Source: DASZOC01 sp035550975 (GTDB lineage: Bacteria > Actinomycetota > CADDZG01 > WHSQ01). Taken from it: DNA of 64,000 nucleotides. The stretch's first letter is position 1. The number at the start of each line of letters is the position of its first letter. Positions 29,123-38,432 of this stretch are shown here, in pieces. The translations under genes were made by a program, and so were the position numbers. The notes beneath the pieces are model-generated. The model was given only the letters and a program-made list of their open reading frames with translations, made no database searches and was not told where the DNA came from. Location of the stretch: NCBI GenBank assembly GCA_035550975.1, contig DASZOC010000041.1:1-64000 (forward strand), given 5' to 3'.

Positions 29123-29920
29123 TCACGTGTCGGCGGGCGGTGCGGGCTGGCAGCGCGGGCACCAGAAAGTGACCCTCTCGCCGCCGTAGCCGCCTTGGGT
29201 CGCGCGCCGGATCGGAGTGTTGCACCGGCGACACGGCTCCCCCGCCCGGCCGTAGACCCACTGCATCCGTCCGCGGCGCGTGTCGCCGGTCGTGATCTGC
29301 ATACCGGTCGTCCGGTTCGCCTGCATCAGACGCGCGAGGAGGTCCACCAGCCCCTCTAGATCCGCGACGTCTCCGACACGCGTGCGCGGGTGCACGCCGC
29401 GCAGGAAACACACCTCCGACTTGTAGACGTTGCCCGGCCCCGCGATCACCCGTTGGTCGAGCAGTACCGTTGCGACCTCGTCACGCTCCCGCTCCCGCAG
29501 CAAGCGCACTGCTCGTGCCGCATCCCAGCCCGGCGCGAGAGGGTCGGGGCCGAGATGACCTACGACATCGATCTCGCCCGCGGTGGGGACGATCTCGACC
29601 ACCGGCAGCCGGAAGCCGACCGCGACCCACTCGTCGGTCGTGAGCACGGCGCGCACCTGATGGTGGGGGCCGCGCCACGTCTGGTCGGGCCGGTAGAGGT
29701 GCCACGCGCCTTCCATCTGGTAGTGGGTGTGGATCGTGGTTCCGCCCTCGATGCGGAACAGCAGGTGCTTACCCCGCGGCGCGACCGATTCCAGGAGGCG
29801 GCCCGAAAGATCAACCGTCGCCAGGCTCGGAACGCGGAACTCGGTCTTCGTGAGGACGCGGCCCCCGAGCGCGTCGTTCAGCCTCGTTGCGGCGAGGAAG
29901 ACGGTGTCGCCCTCAGGCAC
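29123..29920 (-). CDS. nei: Nei/Fpg-family DNA glycosylase (endonuclease VIII type)
   Basis: This is a 265-residue base-excision repair enzyme. I chose the GTG at 29920 because family members need Pro-Glu directly after the initiator; here the protein begins (V)PEGDTVF with catalytic Pro2/Glu3. The conserved Lys is in PRGKHLLF. The helix-two-turn-helix segment is VIAGPGNVYKSEV, and the C-terminal zinc finger has four Cys (CRRCNTPIRRATQGGYGG ... CPRC). It removes oxidised bases and cleaves the abasic site. Its start overlaps the end of lhr by 8 bases. The same lhr-nei pairing is known from mycobacteria, which supports a joint repair function. Confidence 0.95.
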   Translation of the reverse strand: MPEGDTVFLAATRLNDALGGRVLTKTEFRVPSLATVDLSGRLLESVAPRGKHLLFRIEGGTTIHTHYQMEGAWHLYRPDQTWRGPHHQVRAVLTTDEWVAVGFRLPVVEIVPTAGEIDVVGHLGPDPLAPGWDAARAVRLLRERERDEVATVLLDQRVIAGPGNVYKSEVCFLRGVHPRTRVGDVADLEGLVDLLARLMQANRTTGMQITTGDTRRGRMQWVYGRAGEPCRRCNTPIRRATQGGYGGERVTFWCPRCQPAPPADT

Positions 29921-32900
29921 GCAGGCGAAGCCCTCTCGCCGTCGGCTTGAAGCCGACCTCGACCAGCGCCCGCGCGACGGCCGAATCGTGGATCGCTCCG
30001 CCGTCTGCCTTCTCGACCGATAGGCGACCGAGCAGTCCATCGCGCGCAGCGAGAGCGAGAGCATCGACGGCCGGCTGCAGGTCCTCGTCGGCGTCGGAAT
30101 ACGACAGCAGCGTCCGGCCCCCTTTCTCGACGTACAGCACCAGCCCGCCGTCCACCAGCACGACCACGGCCCCGGCCTTCCGGCCGGGCCGGTGGGTCCC
30201 CTGCCGCTCGGGCCACGCGAGGGTCGAGCCGTAGGGGTTGGCGGGATCCGTCGCGGCGAGGACGTACGTCTGGCGGCTCGTCGTCGAGTCGACGAGCGCG
30301 CGCATCCGATCGACCGCGCCAGGCATCGCGAACTGTGCGCCCCCGAGGCGCTCGACGAAGTACCCGCGCCGGCAACGTCCCGACTCCTCCATCGCCTTGA
30401 GCACCGGGTAGACCGCAGCGAAGCCGCCCGCGACGTGCTCGGCCATCACCGCCCCGCGCGTGACGATCCCGTGACGCACGAGCAGCTGCTCGGCGGTCGC
30501 GTGCAGCCGCCGGGTCGGATCCGCCACGCGTTCGGGCACCAGGCTCCAGCGTCCGGCGCCCGCGGGTGGCCCGAGCCGCGACGGAAAGCCGGGTCCGCGC
30601 CGGCGCCGCGACGGACGTGCCGCGGCCGGACGGGCGGCTCCGATCAGCGCGCGCAGAGGTGCGAGCGTGTCGTTCGTCACGACCCCGGCCCACACGAGCT
30701 CCCACAACGCGAGCAAGAGCTGTTTGTCGTCGGTCGACCCCGTGGCATCGGCGAGCTGCCGGAAGAACATCGCGCCACCGTCCGACAATGCCGCGACGAT
30801 CGCGGTTGCGTCCTCGCTTAGCTCCGCTGCCTGCGGTTCCGGCAGCAGGAGTGGGGCCTTGTCGGCAAGAGCCATGACGACCCACCCGTCGCCGTGGCCC
30901 AACGGCCCGGCCCCACACCAAACGATCTCGCCCGACGCGCCGAGCTGATCGAGCAGCGTCGGCGAGTAGCCCGGGAGGCGCGCAGCCAGCACCTGACGTT
31001 CAAGCGCGGAGGCCGGGATCGGTGCACCCTGCAGCTGCTCGACCACCCGGTAGACGTCGTCCAGCCCCGGCTCGCGTGCCGTCCCCGGCGCGATCGCGTG
31101 CCACGCGATCCCGAAGCGCGCCAGCGCTTCCGGCGGCGCGGGCTCGATCTCGCGCCGGAACGCAGCGAGCGACCTCCTGCGCAGACGCCGCAGGACCTCG
31201 ACGTCGATCCACTCCTTGCCCGACCCGCCGGGGCGGAACTCTCCTTCGGCGACCCGCCCCGCGGCTTCGAGACGTGCCAGCGCTCCTTCGACCACGGCGA
31301 CGCCGAGGCCGAGACGGTGCGCCGGTTCGTGCGCGGTGAACGGGCCATGCGTTCGAGCGAAACGCGCCACGAGGTCACCGAGCGGGTCTCCGACCGGCTC
31401 GAGGAACGTGTCCGGGACACCTACCGGAAGAGCGGCCCCGAGCGCGTCGCGGAACCTCGCCGCGTCTTCGATCGCGGCCCAGCGATCGTGACCCGCGATC
31501 CGCAGACGGATCACGCGCCGGTCTGTTTCCAACGCTTCCAGCCACGCGAGCGCCTCGTCGGGCCGCGCGCTGCGCGCGGCCAACTCGCCGTCGGACAGGT
31601 CGCCGATCATCCGCAGGGCGTCGTGGGCACCGTCGACATCCCGGACCTTGCGGTTGTCGCTCAGCAGTTGGAGTTCGAGCTCGATCTCGCTCAACGCTTC
31701 GGGATCGATCAGCTCGCGCAGCTCCTCGTGACCCATGATCTCCGCGAGCAACGACCGGTCCAGCGACAGTGCCTGCGCCCTCCGCTCCGCAAGCGGCGCG
31801 TCGCCTTCGTACATGAACGCGCTCACGAACCCGAACTGCAACGAGCTGGCGAACGGCGACGGCATCGGAGTCTCGACCTCGACGACCCGCACCTCCCGGC
31901 GTTGCAGCGCCGCCATCAGCTCTTTCAACGCCGGTACGTCGAAGACGTCCTGCAGGCATTCGCGATAGGTCTCGAGCATGATCGGGAACGACGCGTGGCG
32001 GCCGGCAACCTGCAAGAGGTGCGCGCTCTTCTGGCGTTGCTGCCACAGCGGCGTCCGCTTCCCCGGATTGCGCTTCGGCAACAACAGGGCTCGGGCGGCG
32101 CATTCGCGGAAACGGCTCGCGAACAGCGCCGAGCGCCCGAGTTCGCCCACGACGAGGTCGTGTATCTCGTCGGGGTCGATGATCACCGCGTCGCCCGCGG
32201 GCGTCTCGTCCGACTCCGGGACGCGGATCACGATCCCGTCGTCGGTGTAGATGCACTGGACCTCGACGCCGAGGCGCTGGTCGATGCGGGCCTCGATCGC
32301 CTGCGACCATGGAGCATGCACGCGCGCGCCGAACGGGGAGTGGATGCACAGGCGCCAGTCGCCGAGCTCGTCGCGGAACCGCTCGATGACGATCGTGCGG
32401 TCGTCCGGCAGGACGCCCGTCGCGGCCTTCTGCTCGTCGAGGTACGCGAGCAGGTTCCGGACCGCGAGCTCGTCGAGCCCGGCGTTGCGCAGGCGCGCCA
32501 CCTTCTGGTCATCGGTCGCCGCGTTCAGCTCGCGCATCAAAGCGCCGAGCGCCCGCCCCAGCTCGATCGGCCGCCCGAGCGCGTCGCCGTGCCAGAACGG
32601 CATCTTGCCGGGCCGCCCCGGCGCCGGCGTGACGATGACGCGGTCGTGGGTGATGTCCTCGATCAACCAGCTGGACGCGCCCAGCAGGAACGTCTCGCCG
32701 GGACGGCTCTCGTAGACCATCTCCTCGTCGAGCTCGCCGACGCGCGGCCCTTTCTCGCCGGCGATGTAGACCCCGAACAACCCCCGGTCGGGGATCGTGC
32801 CCCCGGACGTCACCGCCAGACGCTGCGCGTTCGGCCGCGGGGTGAGACGGTCGGTAACGCGATCCCAGTTCACGCGCGGACGCAGCTCCGCGAACTCGTC

Positions 32901-34319
32901 GGACGGATAGCGACCGGACAACATGTCGAGGACCTCGTGCAGCGCGTTGGAAGGCAGCTCGTGGAAGGGGGCCGCGCGCTCGACGATCGCACGCAGCTCG
33001 TCGACGGTCAACGCATCCATTGCAACCATCGCCACGATCTGCTGGGCGAGCACGTCCAGGGGGTTGCGCGGGTAGGAGATCTCTTCGATCTCGCCGGCGA
33101 GCATCCGCTCGGTCACGACCGCGCACTCGAGAAGGTCACCGCGGAACTTCGGGAAGATCACTCCCCTGCTGATCGCGCCGACCTGGTGCCCGGCGCGTCC
33201 GATCCGCTGCAGCCCCGATGCAACCGAGTCGGGGGCTTCAACCTGCACCACGAGGTCCACTGCCCCCATGTCGATGCCGAGCTCCAGCGAGCTGGTCGCG
33301 ACGACTGCAGGAAGACGACCGGCTTTCAGGTCCTCCTCTATCGAAAGGCGCTGCTCGCGGCTGACGGAACCGTGGTGCGCGCGCACGATCTCTTCCTCCG
33401 CGAGCTCGTTCAAGCGCGCGCACAGCCGCTCCGACAGACGCCGCGAGTTCGCGAAGACGATCGTCGACTTGTGCGCGCGGATCAACTCGAGGAGACGCTC
33501 CTCGACGTGGGGCCAGACACTCGTGCGCTCTTCGGCCCCCGACGCCGAACCCGCTACTTCACCGGTCGTCTCTCCGAGCGCGGCCATGTCCTCGACCGGC
33601 ACGACGACCGACAGGTCAAAGCGCTTCTCGCTGGGCGGGCAGATCACGCGCACCGGGTGGACCCCGCCGAGGAATCGAGCGATCTCCTCGTGGGGTCGCA
33701 CCGTCGCCGACAAGCCGATCCGCTGCGCAGGTTTCACGAGCAGGTGGTCGAGCCGTTCGAGGCTCAACGCGAGGTGCGAGCCGCGTTTCGTCCCCGCTAC
33801 CGCATGGACCTCGTCGACGATGACCGTCTCGATGCATCGCAAGGCTTCGCGAGCCTGCGACGTCAACAGGAGGAACAACGACTCGGGTGTGGTGATGAGG
33901 ATGTCCGGCGGGTGGGACGCGAAGCGCCTTCGTTCTTCCTGCGGCGTGTCACCGGTGCGCATCCCGACACGGATCTCGGGCGGGGCGACGTCCAGGCGCT
34001 GGGCGACCGCGCGCATGCCGTTGAGCGGCGAACGCAGGTTGCGTTCGACGTCGACCGCGAGGGCCTTCAGGGGCGAGACGTAGAGGACCCGCAGGCGCTG
34101 CTTCTCGTCTACCGGCTCCGCCCGCGCGAGGCGGTCGAGCGACCACAGGAAGGCAGCGAGGGTCTTGCCCGAGCCGGTGGGGGCGACCACGAGGGCGTTG
34201 TCACCCGACGAGATCGCATCCCACGCGCCGGCTTGGGCTGCTGTGGGGGCCTCGAAGGACGACCCGAACCACTCTCGCGTGACGGCAGAGAAGGGCTCGA
34301 GGCCGGAGATCTCGCTCAT
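29913..34319 (-). CDS. lhr: Lhr-family ATP-dependent DNA helicase
   Basis: This 1468-residue protein matches full-length actinobacterial Lhr (about 1500). The chosen ATG at 34319 gives MSEISGLEPFSAVTREWF, a normal family N-terminus. It has Walker A PTGSGKT (residues 47-53), DEVH (169-172), SLELGIDMGAVDLVVQ and QRIGRAGHQ in the second RecA domain, then the Lhr core (winged helix plus beta-barrel) and the long C-terminal extension with repeated winged-helix-like parts. Lhr is a 3'-5' translocase acting on RNA:DNA or ssDNA-tailed duplexes in repair. It overlaps nei downstream, so the two are translationally coupled. Confidence 0.97.
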   Translation of the reverse strand: MSEISGLEPFSAVTREWFGSSFEAPTAAQAGAWDAISSGDNALVVAPTGSGKTLAAFLWSLDRLARAEPVDEKQRLRVLYVSPLKALAVDVERNLRSPLNGMRAVAQRLDVAPPEIRVGMRTGDTPQEERRRFASHPPDILITTPESLFLLLTSQAREALRCIETVIVDEVHAVAGTKRGSHLALSLERLDHLLVKPAQRIGLSATVRPHEEIARFLGGVHPVRVICPPSEKRFDLSVVVPVEDMAALGETTGEVAGSASGAEERTSVWPHVEERLLELIRAHKSTIVFANSRRLSERLCARLNELAEEEIVRAHHGSVSREQRLSIEEDLKAGRLPAVVATSSLELGIDMGAVDLVVQVEAPDSVASGLQRIGRAGHQVGAISRGVIFPKFRGDLLECAVVTERMLAGEIEEISYPRNPLDVLAQQIVAMVAMDALTVDELRAIVERAAPFHELPSNALHEVLDMLSGRYPSDEFAELRPRVNWDRVTDRLTPRPNAQRLAVTSGGTIPDRGLFGVYIAGEKGPRVGELDEEMVYESRPGETFLLGASSWLIEDITHDRVIVTPAPGRPGKMPFWHGDALGRPIELGRALGALMRELNAATDDQKVARLRNAGLDELAVRNLLAYLDEQKAATGVLPDDRTIVIERFRDELGDWRLCIHSPFGARVHAPWSQAIEARIDQRLGVEVQCIYTDDGIVIRVPESDETPAGDAVIIDPDEIHDLVVGELGRSALFASRFRECAARALLLPKRNPGKRTPLWQQRQKSAHLLQVAGRHASFPIMLETYRECLQDVFDVPALKELMAALQRREVRVVEVETPMPSPFASSLQFGFVSAFMYEGDAPLAERRAQALSLDRSLLAEIMGHEELRELIDPEALSEIELELQLLSDNRKVRDVDGAHDALRMIGDLSDGELAARSARPDEALAWLEALETDRRVIRLRIAGHDRWAAIEDAARFRDALGAALPVGVPDTFLEPVGDPLGDLVARFARTHGPFTAHEPAHRLGLGVAVVEGALARLEAAGRVAEGEFRPGGSGKEWIDVEVLRRLRRRSLAAFRREIEPAPPEALARFGIAWHAIAPGTAREPGLDDVYRVVEQLQGAPIPASALERQVLAARLPGYSPTLLDQLGASGEIVWCGAGPLGHGDGWVVMALADKAPLLLPEPQAAELSEDATAIVAALSDGGAMFFRQLADATGSTDDKQLLLALWELVWAGVVTNDTLAPLRALIGAARPAAARPSRRRRGPGFPSRLGPPAGAGRWSLVPERVADPTRRLHATAEQLLVRHGIVTRGAVMAEHVAGGFAAVYPVLKAMEESGRCRRGYFVERLGGAQFAMPGAVDRMRALVDSTTSRQTYVLAATDPANPYGSTLAWPERQGTHRPGRKAGAVVVLVDGGLVLYVEKGGRTLLSYSDADEDLQPAVDALALAARDGLLGRLSVEKADGGAIHDSAVARALVEVGFKPTARGLRLRA

Positions 34320-34472
34320 GACCTCATCATGCCCCCGCCGGCGCGGGTGCGGAGGCCTCGCGGGCCGGGAATCAACGGTCCCCCGACGGTTCGGGGGGGT
34401 CCGCTCGGAGCCGGCGCCGGGGGCCGCTCCGGTGGCGCAGGAACGCCGTCGCGAGTGCCGAATCCAACCGAT

Positions 34473-35279
34473 ATGGAAGGACTTAGGCGCTTTGCGACGG
34501 CCGGCGTCGTTCTGCTCGCCCTGCTGGTGCCGAGCAGCGCCGGCGCGGCCGCGTTCGGCCCCGACGGCGGACGAGCGCTGCGCGGGACTGCGGTCGCGGA
34601 CACGGACCACTGCAACCCAACGACGCCCGCCGCCTATGCGACGACGCCGACCGGCAACGGACAGACGATCAACCTCGACGTGCTCGTCTTGGTCGACGGA
34701 ACCGTCGCGCCGGCTAAGACCGAGGTCGACAACACGATCGCCGGGATCGGCCGCATCTACTCGCCGCTACGCCTGCCGCTCGTCGCGACCGCCAAGAGGT
34801 GGATCGCCGACCCCGCTACCGCGCAGCGCGTGGACGCCCCCACGCTCGTCAACGCGGCCCGAGCATCGCTCGGCGGAGCACGCCCCACGGCCTTCGACCT
34901 GGTTCACATCCTGACCACCCGGGAGCTGACTTACGGTGGCGAGCCCGTGATCGGCTACGCCGATTGCATCGGCGGGGTGCGCTATGCGGACCGCGCGTTC
35001 TCGGTCAGCACGATCCCGGTCCGGACGAGCAGCGTCGGACCGGTGAACCTGTTCGTGGACGGAACCGTCGAGACCGCGGCACACGAGATCGGGCACCTGT
35101 TGGGGGCGCGTCACCAGCATGCGAGCTGCGCCGAAGGCGCGGGTGCAGACGACGCAGCGAACCGGGATCCGTCGGCGTGCACGCTGATGATCAACTACCC
35201 GGAGCTGCAGTCGCCGAAGTTCGGCCTCCTCGAGTCGCTGGTCGTGCGCGGTTACACGGAGCGTTACGCCACTCCGTAG
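34473..35279 (+). CDS. secreted zinc metalloprotease-like protein (metzincin motif)
   Basis: This is a 268-residue exported protein (signal peptide about 1-26). The full metzincin zinc site HEIGHLLGARH (His204, Glu205, His208, His214) is present, preceded by a beta strand and helix arrangement like reprolysin/M12-type or archaemetzincin-like peptidases. Four Cys (residues 47, 165, 219 and a later SACTLM) suggest disulfides outside the cell. A Met-turn candidate is LMINYPE. ATG 34473 was chosen because it begins the signal peptide. It sits between two helicase loci with no functional link apparent. Confidence 0.82.
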   Translation: MEGLRRFATAGVVLLALLVPSSAGAAAFGPDGGRALRGTAVADTDHCNPTTPAAYATTPTGNGQTINLDVLVLVDGTVAPAKTEVDNTIAGIGRIYSPLRLPLVATAKRWIADPATAQRVDAPTLVNAARASLGGARPTAFDLVHILTTRELTYGGEPVIGYADCIGGVRYADRAFSVSTIPVRTSSVGPVNLFVDGTVETAAHEIGHLLGARHQHASCAEGAGADDAANRDPSACTLMINYPELQSPKFGLLESLVVRGYTERYATP

Positions 35280-35285
35280 CGTCTT

Positions 35286-38200
35286 TTAGACGGTTCTCGT
35301 GACCGGCGCTTCACCGTCCAGGAACAGATAGGTCAGCTTGATCGGCGCGTCCGGTCCCACCAGTTTGTTCGCGCGCAGAGCCTCGGCGTAGAGCGCCAGC
35401 TGGTCGTTGTCCGGGTCGACCTCGAAGCGACGACCGGTCTTGAAGTCCACGATCTCGAGGCCGCCGTCATCGGTCTTGTAGACCGCGTCGATCCGCCCGC
35501 GGATCGACCGGCCGTCGCGCCGCAAAGTGAAGGGCAGCTCGATCATGGATTCGCCCGACAGCAGCGTGGCCAGCTCGCGCTCGGCGTAGCCGGACGATTC
35601 CCAGTTATCGAGCAGCCGTGCCATCACACCCGGCTCGACCACCTCGCCCGGCTCGTCCAGCTCGGCCTCGTCGGGATACGGCGAGATGCCGCGCGAACGT
35701 TCCTCGATCGAGCGGTGGACCTCGGTGCCGAGCCGGCGTGCCCTGGTGGGGCGGTCCGGGACCGGCCGCACGAGGTCCCACACGTCGAGATCGCCCTTGT
35801 CGAGGCGTATCTGTGCCGTCGCCGAGATGATGTCCGGGACTTCGACCGCGCTGGGAGCTCGGGGCGCGACCGCCGCGGCGATCACGCCGAGGTCGGAGTT
35901 GAACCCTGCGAGCATGGCCTCGGCCTCGCTGCGCTCGTCCGGCGAGAGAGCATCGAGCAGGTCGGTTACGGCGCGCTCGCCGGACACGACCGCGTCCGCC
36001 GCGCCCCCCCAGCCCTCGGGGAACAACGGGTCTTCGGCTCCGACGCGCGGCGCGGGCGGCCACGTCCGGCGATCCTCCATCGCGTCGAACAACGGGTTGA
36101 CCTCGGGAAGCTCGTCGCTGCGGACGCATTCGACGAGCCCTGCCGGCTCGAGCTCGGCAAGCTCGCTCCAGAACGGTGACGGACCCTTCTCTTTGGTGTC
36201 GCGGCCGTACCACCACGACGCGGACACCGCTAGGTTCTGCTTCGCACGCGTGAGCGCGACATAGAACAACCGTCGCTCGTCCTCGAGCACGCGCTCGCGC
36301 ACGGCTTTCAAGAACTCGGGCAGCTTCCCCTTGAACGATGGAAGGTGCGCCGCGTCCTCGCGGACCTCGTAGGGCAGCTCGGCGTAGCTCGTCAGCGGGT
36401 TCGAGCTGCGCGTGTTCGGGAAGATCGAGTAGACCGGTTCGCCGGTACGCCCGACGGCGGCGGCAACCGAGGGGACGAAGACGCACTCGAACTCGAGGCC
36501 CTTCGCCGCGTGGACCGTCATCAGCTTCACGGAATCCTGTTCTGCGGGTTGCGTCGCCTCGAGCGTCTCTTCCGCCACCTCGGCCGCGTCGAGATAGGCG
36601 ATGAAGCTCCGCAGCGTCGCTTCGCCCTCGACCGGCGCGAACGACGCCACCTGGTCGAGGAAGTTCGAGATGTTCTGCTTCGCCGCGGGGGCCGTGCGGG
36701 AAGTAGAGGAGTCGAGCGCGTCGGCGATACCCGCTTGGCGGATCACCTCTTGGACGAGCTCGAGCAGCGGTGCGTTCGACTTCTTCCTGATAGCGCCGAG
36801 ACGTTCCGCGAAGGCGCGCAGACGCTTCGTCGCTTCGGCCCCGAGGTCGGCGATCTCGTCGAGGTGTCCAAGGGCCTCGGTCAGCGAGAACCCGACGTCG
36901 CCGGGCTCCATGTCCATGGCGAGCTCGGTGTCGCCGCCCGCGAGCTTCAGGCGAAGGTCGGAGTTGCGCAGCGCCGACCAGCGCGCCAGCAGCGACAGGT
37001 CGCGGTAATGGATCCGCCACCTAGGGCCGAGCAGGATGCGCCCGAGCCAGCGATTCGCGCCGGGCTTCGTCTCCAGCGCGCGTAACCACGCCACGATCTC
37101 GGTGACCTCCGGTGTCTTCAGCAGGCCGCCGAGCCCCACCACCTCGACCGGGATCTCTTTCTCCTCGAGCGCCTGAAGGATCATGTCCATCGCCGCCTTG
37201 CGTCGCACGAGGATGGCGATGTCTTTCCAGGCCACCGGATCGCGGTCGTCTGCCAGAGTCGTTTCGTGCAGCGCGTCACACTGCTCCGCGATCCACGTCG
37301 CTTCGGCGCGCTCGTCGGAGAACAGCCCGACCTGTACACGCCCCTCGCCGTTCGCCGGGTGGGGGCGCAATGGATCACCGGGACGACGCGACGGGTCGAT
37401 CGACGCGACCACGTGGTTCGCGACCTCGAGGATCTTGCGACCCGAACGGAAGTTCTCGGACAGGCTCACCGGTTCGTAGCGGGCGCCGTCCGAGCGCGGG
37501 AAGTCGTCGGGGAAACCGATCAGGTTGTACATCGTGGCGCCGCGCCACGCGAAGATCGCCTGGCGGGCGTCGCCGACCGCCGTGACCGCGCCGCCGACAC
37601 CGATCAGTGCCTGCAGCATCTTGCGCTGCGCGACGTTCGTGTCCTGATACTCGTCCAGCAACACGAACGGGAACCGCTTGCGGTACGCGTCACGCACCTC
37701 AGGGTTCGCTTCGAGGACCTCGACCGCCTTCGTGACCTGGTCGCCGAAGTCGATGCGCGACGCGCGTTGTTTCGCGTTGACGTACGCGCCGACGGCGCGT
37801 ACGAGCTCCTTGCGCTTGGCTGCAGTCTGCTGGATCTTCTCGTCGACGCCCTTCATCGACAGGATCCGTTGCGCGGCCGCGTCGATGTCCGACAGGCTTG
37901 CCATGTGATCGGCCACGGAGCTGGCGAGGTTCAGGGTCTGGCCGACGACGTAGGACGATCGGATCTCGAGGGCGTCGAACGGCGGGAGGTCGTCGAGGCA
38001 CGACAGAACCAGCTGCCATTGCTGGGCATCACTGAGCAGCCCCGCGTCGGGCTCGATCCCGACGAGCATCCCGTGGTCGCGCACGATGCCGGCAGCGAAC
38101 GCGTTGTAGGTCTGCACCGTCACGTCCTCGCCCGACTCGTCGTGCATCTCGTCGAGCGCGAGACCGACGCGTTCGCGCAGCTCGTCGGCTGCCTTGTTCG

Positions 38201-38432
38201 TGAACGTGAGACCGAGGACCTGACTGGGCGAGAACGGCTGGGTCTCCAGGGCCCACGCGATGCGCGCCGCCATCACTGCGGTCTTGCCCGAACCGGCCCC
38301 CGCGATGAGATGGAGCGGCTCGAGCGGATGCGAGATGGCACGCCATTGCTCGTCGGTCGGGACGAAGCCCCGTAGCGCGGCGCGCACCGCGGCCGACGAG
38401 CGCGGGGTCGCGGTCGCGCTTTCGCCCCTCAC
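35286..38432 (-). CDS. adnB: UvrD-like motor-nuclease, AdnB-type subunit of an AdnAB double-strand-break resection complex
   Basis: This is a 1048-residue helicase-nuclease. The GTG start at 38432 forms a GTGA overlap with the upstream gene's stop, which decides the start. It has Walker A GAGSGKT (residues 45-51), Walker B LLDEYQDTN (about 258-266) and the GLEFECVFVP and FYVALTRAKQNL helicase motifs. The C-terminal PD-(D/E)XK nuclease domain ends with GLEIVDFKTGRRF. Mycobacterial AdnAB is a heterodimer in which both chains carry motor and nuclease, processing broken DNA ends; the paired organisation here matches. I rate the adnB label as likely, with plain UvrD/AddA-like helicase as fallback. 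Confidence 0.88.
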   Translation of the reverse strand: MRGESATATPRSSAAVRAALRGFVPTDEQWRAISHPLEPLHLIAGAGSGKTAVMAARIAWALETQPFSPSQVLGLTFTNKAADELRERVGLALDEMHDESGEDVTVQTYNAFAAGIVRDHGMLVGIEPDAGLLSDAQQWQLVLSCLDDLPPFDALEIRSSYVVGQTLNLASSVADHMASLSDIDAAAQRILSMKGVDEKIQQTAAKRKELVRAVGAYVNAKQRASRIDFGDQVTKAVEVLEANPEVRDAYRKRFPFVLLDEYQDTNVAQRKMLQALIGVGGAVTAVGDARQAIFAWRGATMYNLIGFPDDFPRSDGARYEPVSLSENFRSGRKILEVANHVVASIDPSRRPGDPLRPHPANGEGRVQVGLFSDERAEATWIAEQCDALHETTLADDRDPVAWKDIAILVRRKAAMDMILQALEEKEIPVEVVGLGGLLKTPEVTEIVAWLRALETKPGANRWLGRILLGPRWRIHYRDLSLLARWSALRNSDLRLKLAGGDTELAMDMEPGDVGFSLTEALGHLDEIADLGAEATKRLRAFAERLGAIRKKSNAPLLELVQEVIRQAGIADALDSSTSRTAPAAKQNISNFLDQVASFAPVEGEATLRSFIAYLDAAEVAEETLEATQPAEQDSVKLMTVHAAKGLEFECVFVPSVAAAVGRTGEPVYSIFPNTRSSNPLTSYAELPYEVREDAAHLPSFKGKLPEFLKAVRERVLEDERRLFYVALTRAKQNLAVSASWWYGRDTKEKGPSPFWSELAELEPAGLVECVRSDELPEVNPLFDAMEDRRTWPPAPRVGAEDPLFPEGWGGAADAVVSGERAVTDLLDALSPDERSEAEAMLAGFNSDLGVIAAAVAPRAPSAVEVPDIISATAQIRLDKGDLDVWDLVRPVPDRPTRARRLGTEVHRSIEERSRGISPYPDEAELDEPGEVVEPGVMARLLDNWESSGYAERELATLLSGESMIELPFTLRRDGRSIRGRIDAVYKTDDGGLEIVDFKTGRRFEVDPDNDQLALYAEALRANKLVGPDAPIKLTYLFLDGEAPVTRTV

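Noticed and set aside
30894..34472. Very long open frame on the plus strand leading into the metalloprotease
   Set aside because: Antisense to lhr; the true gene begins at the signal peptide at 34473.
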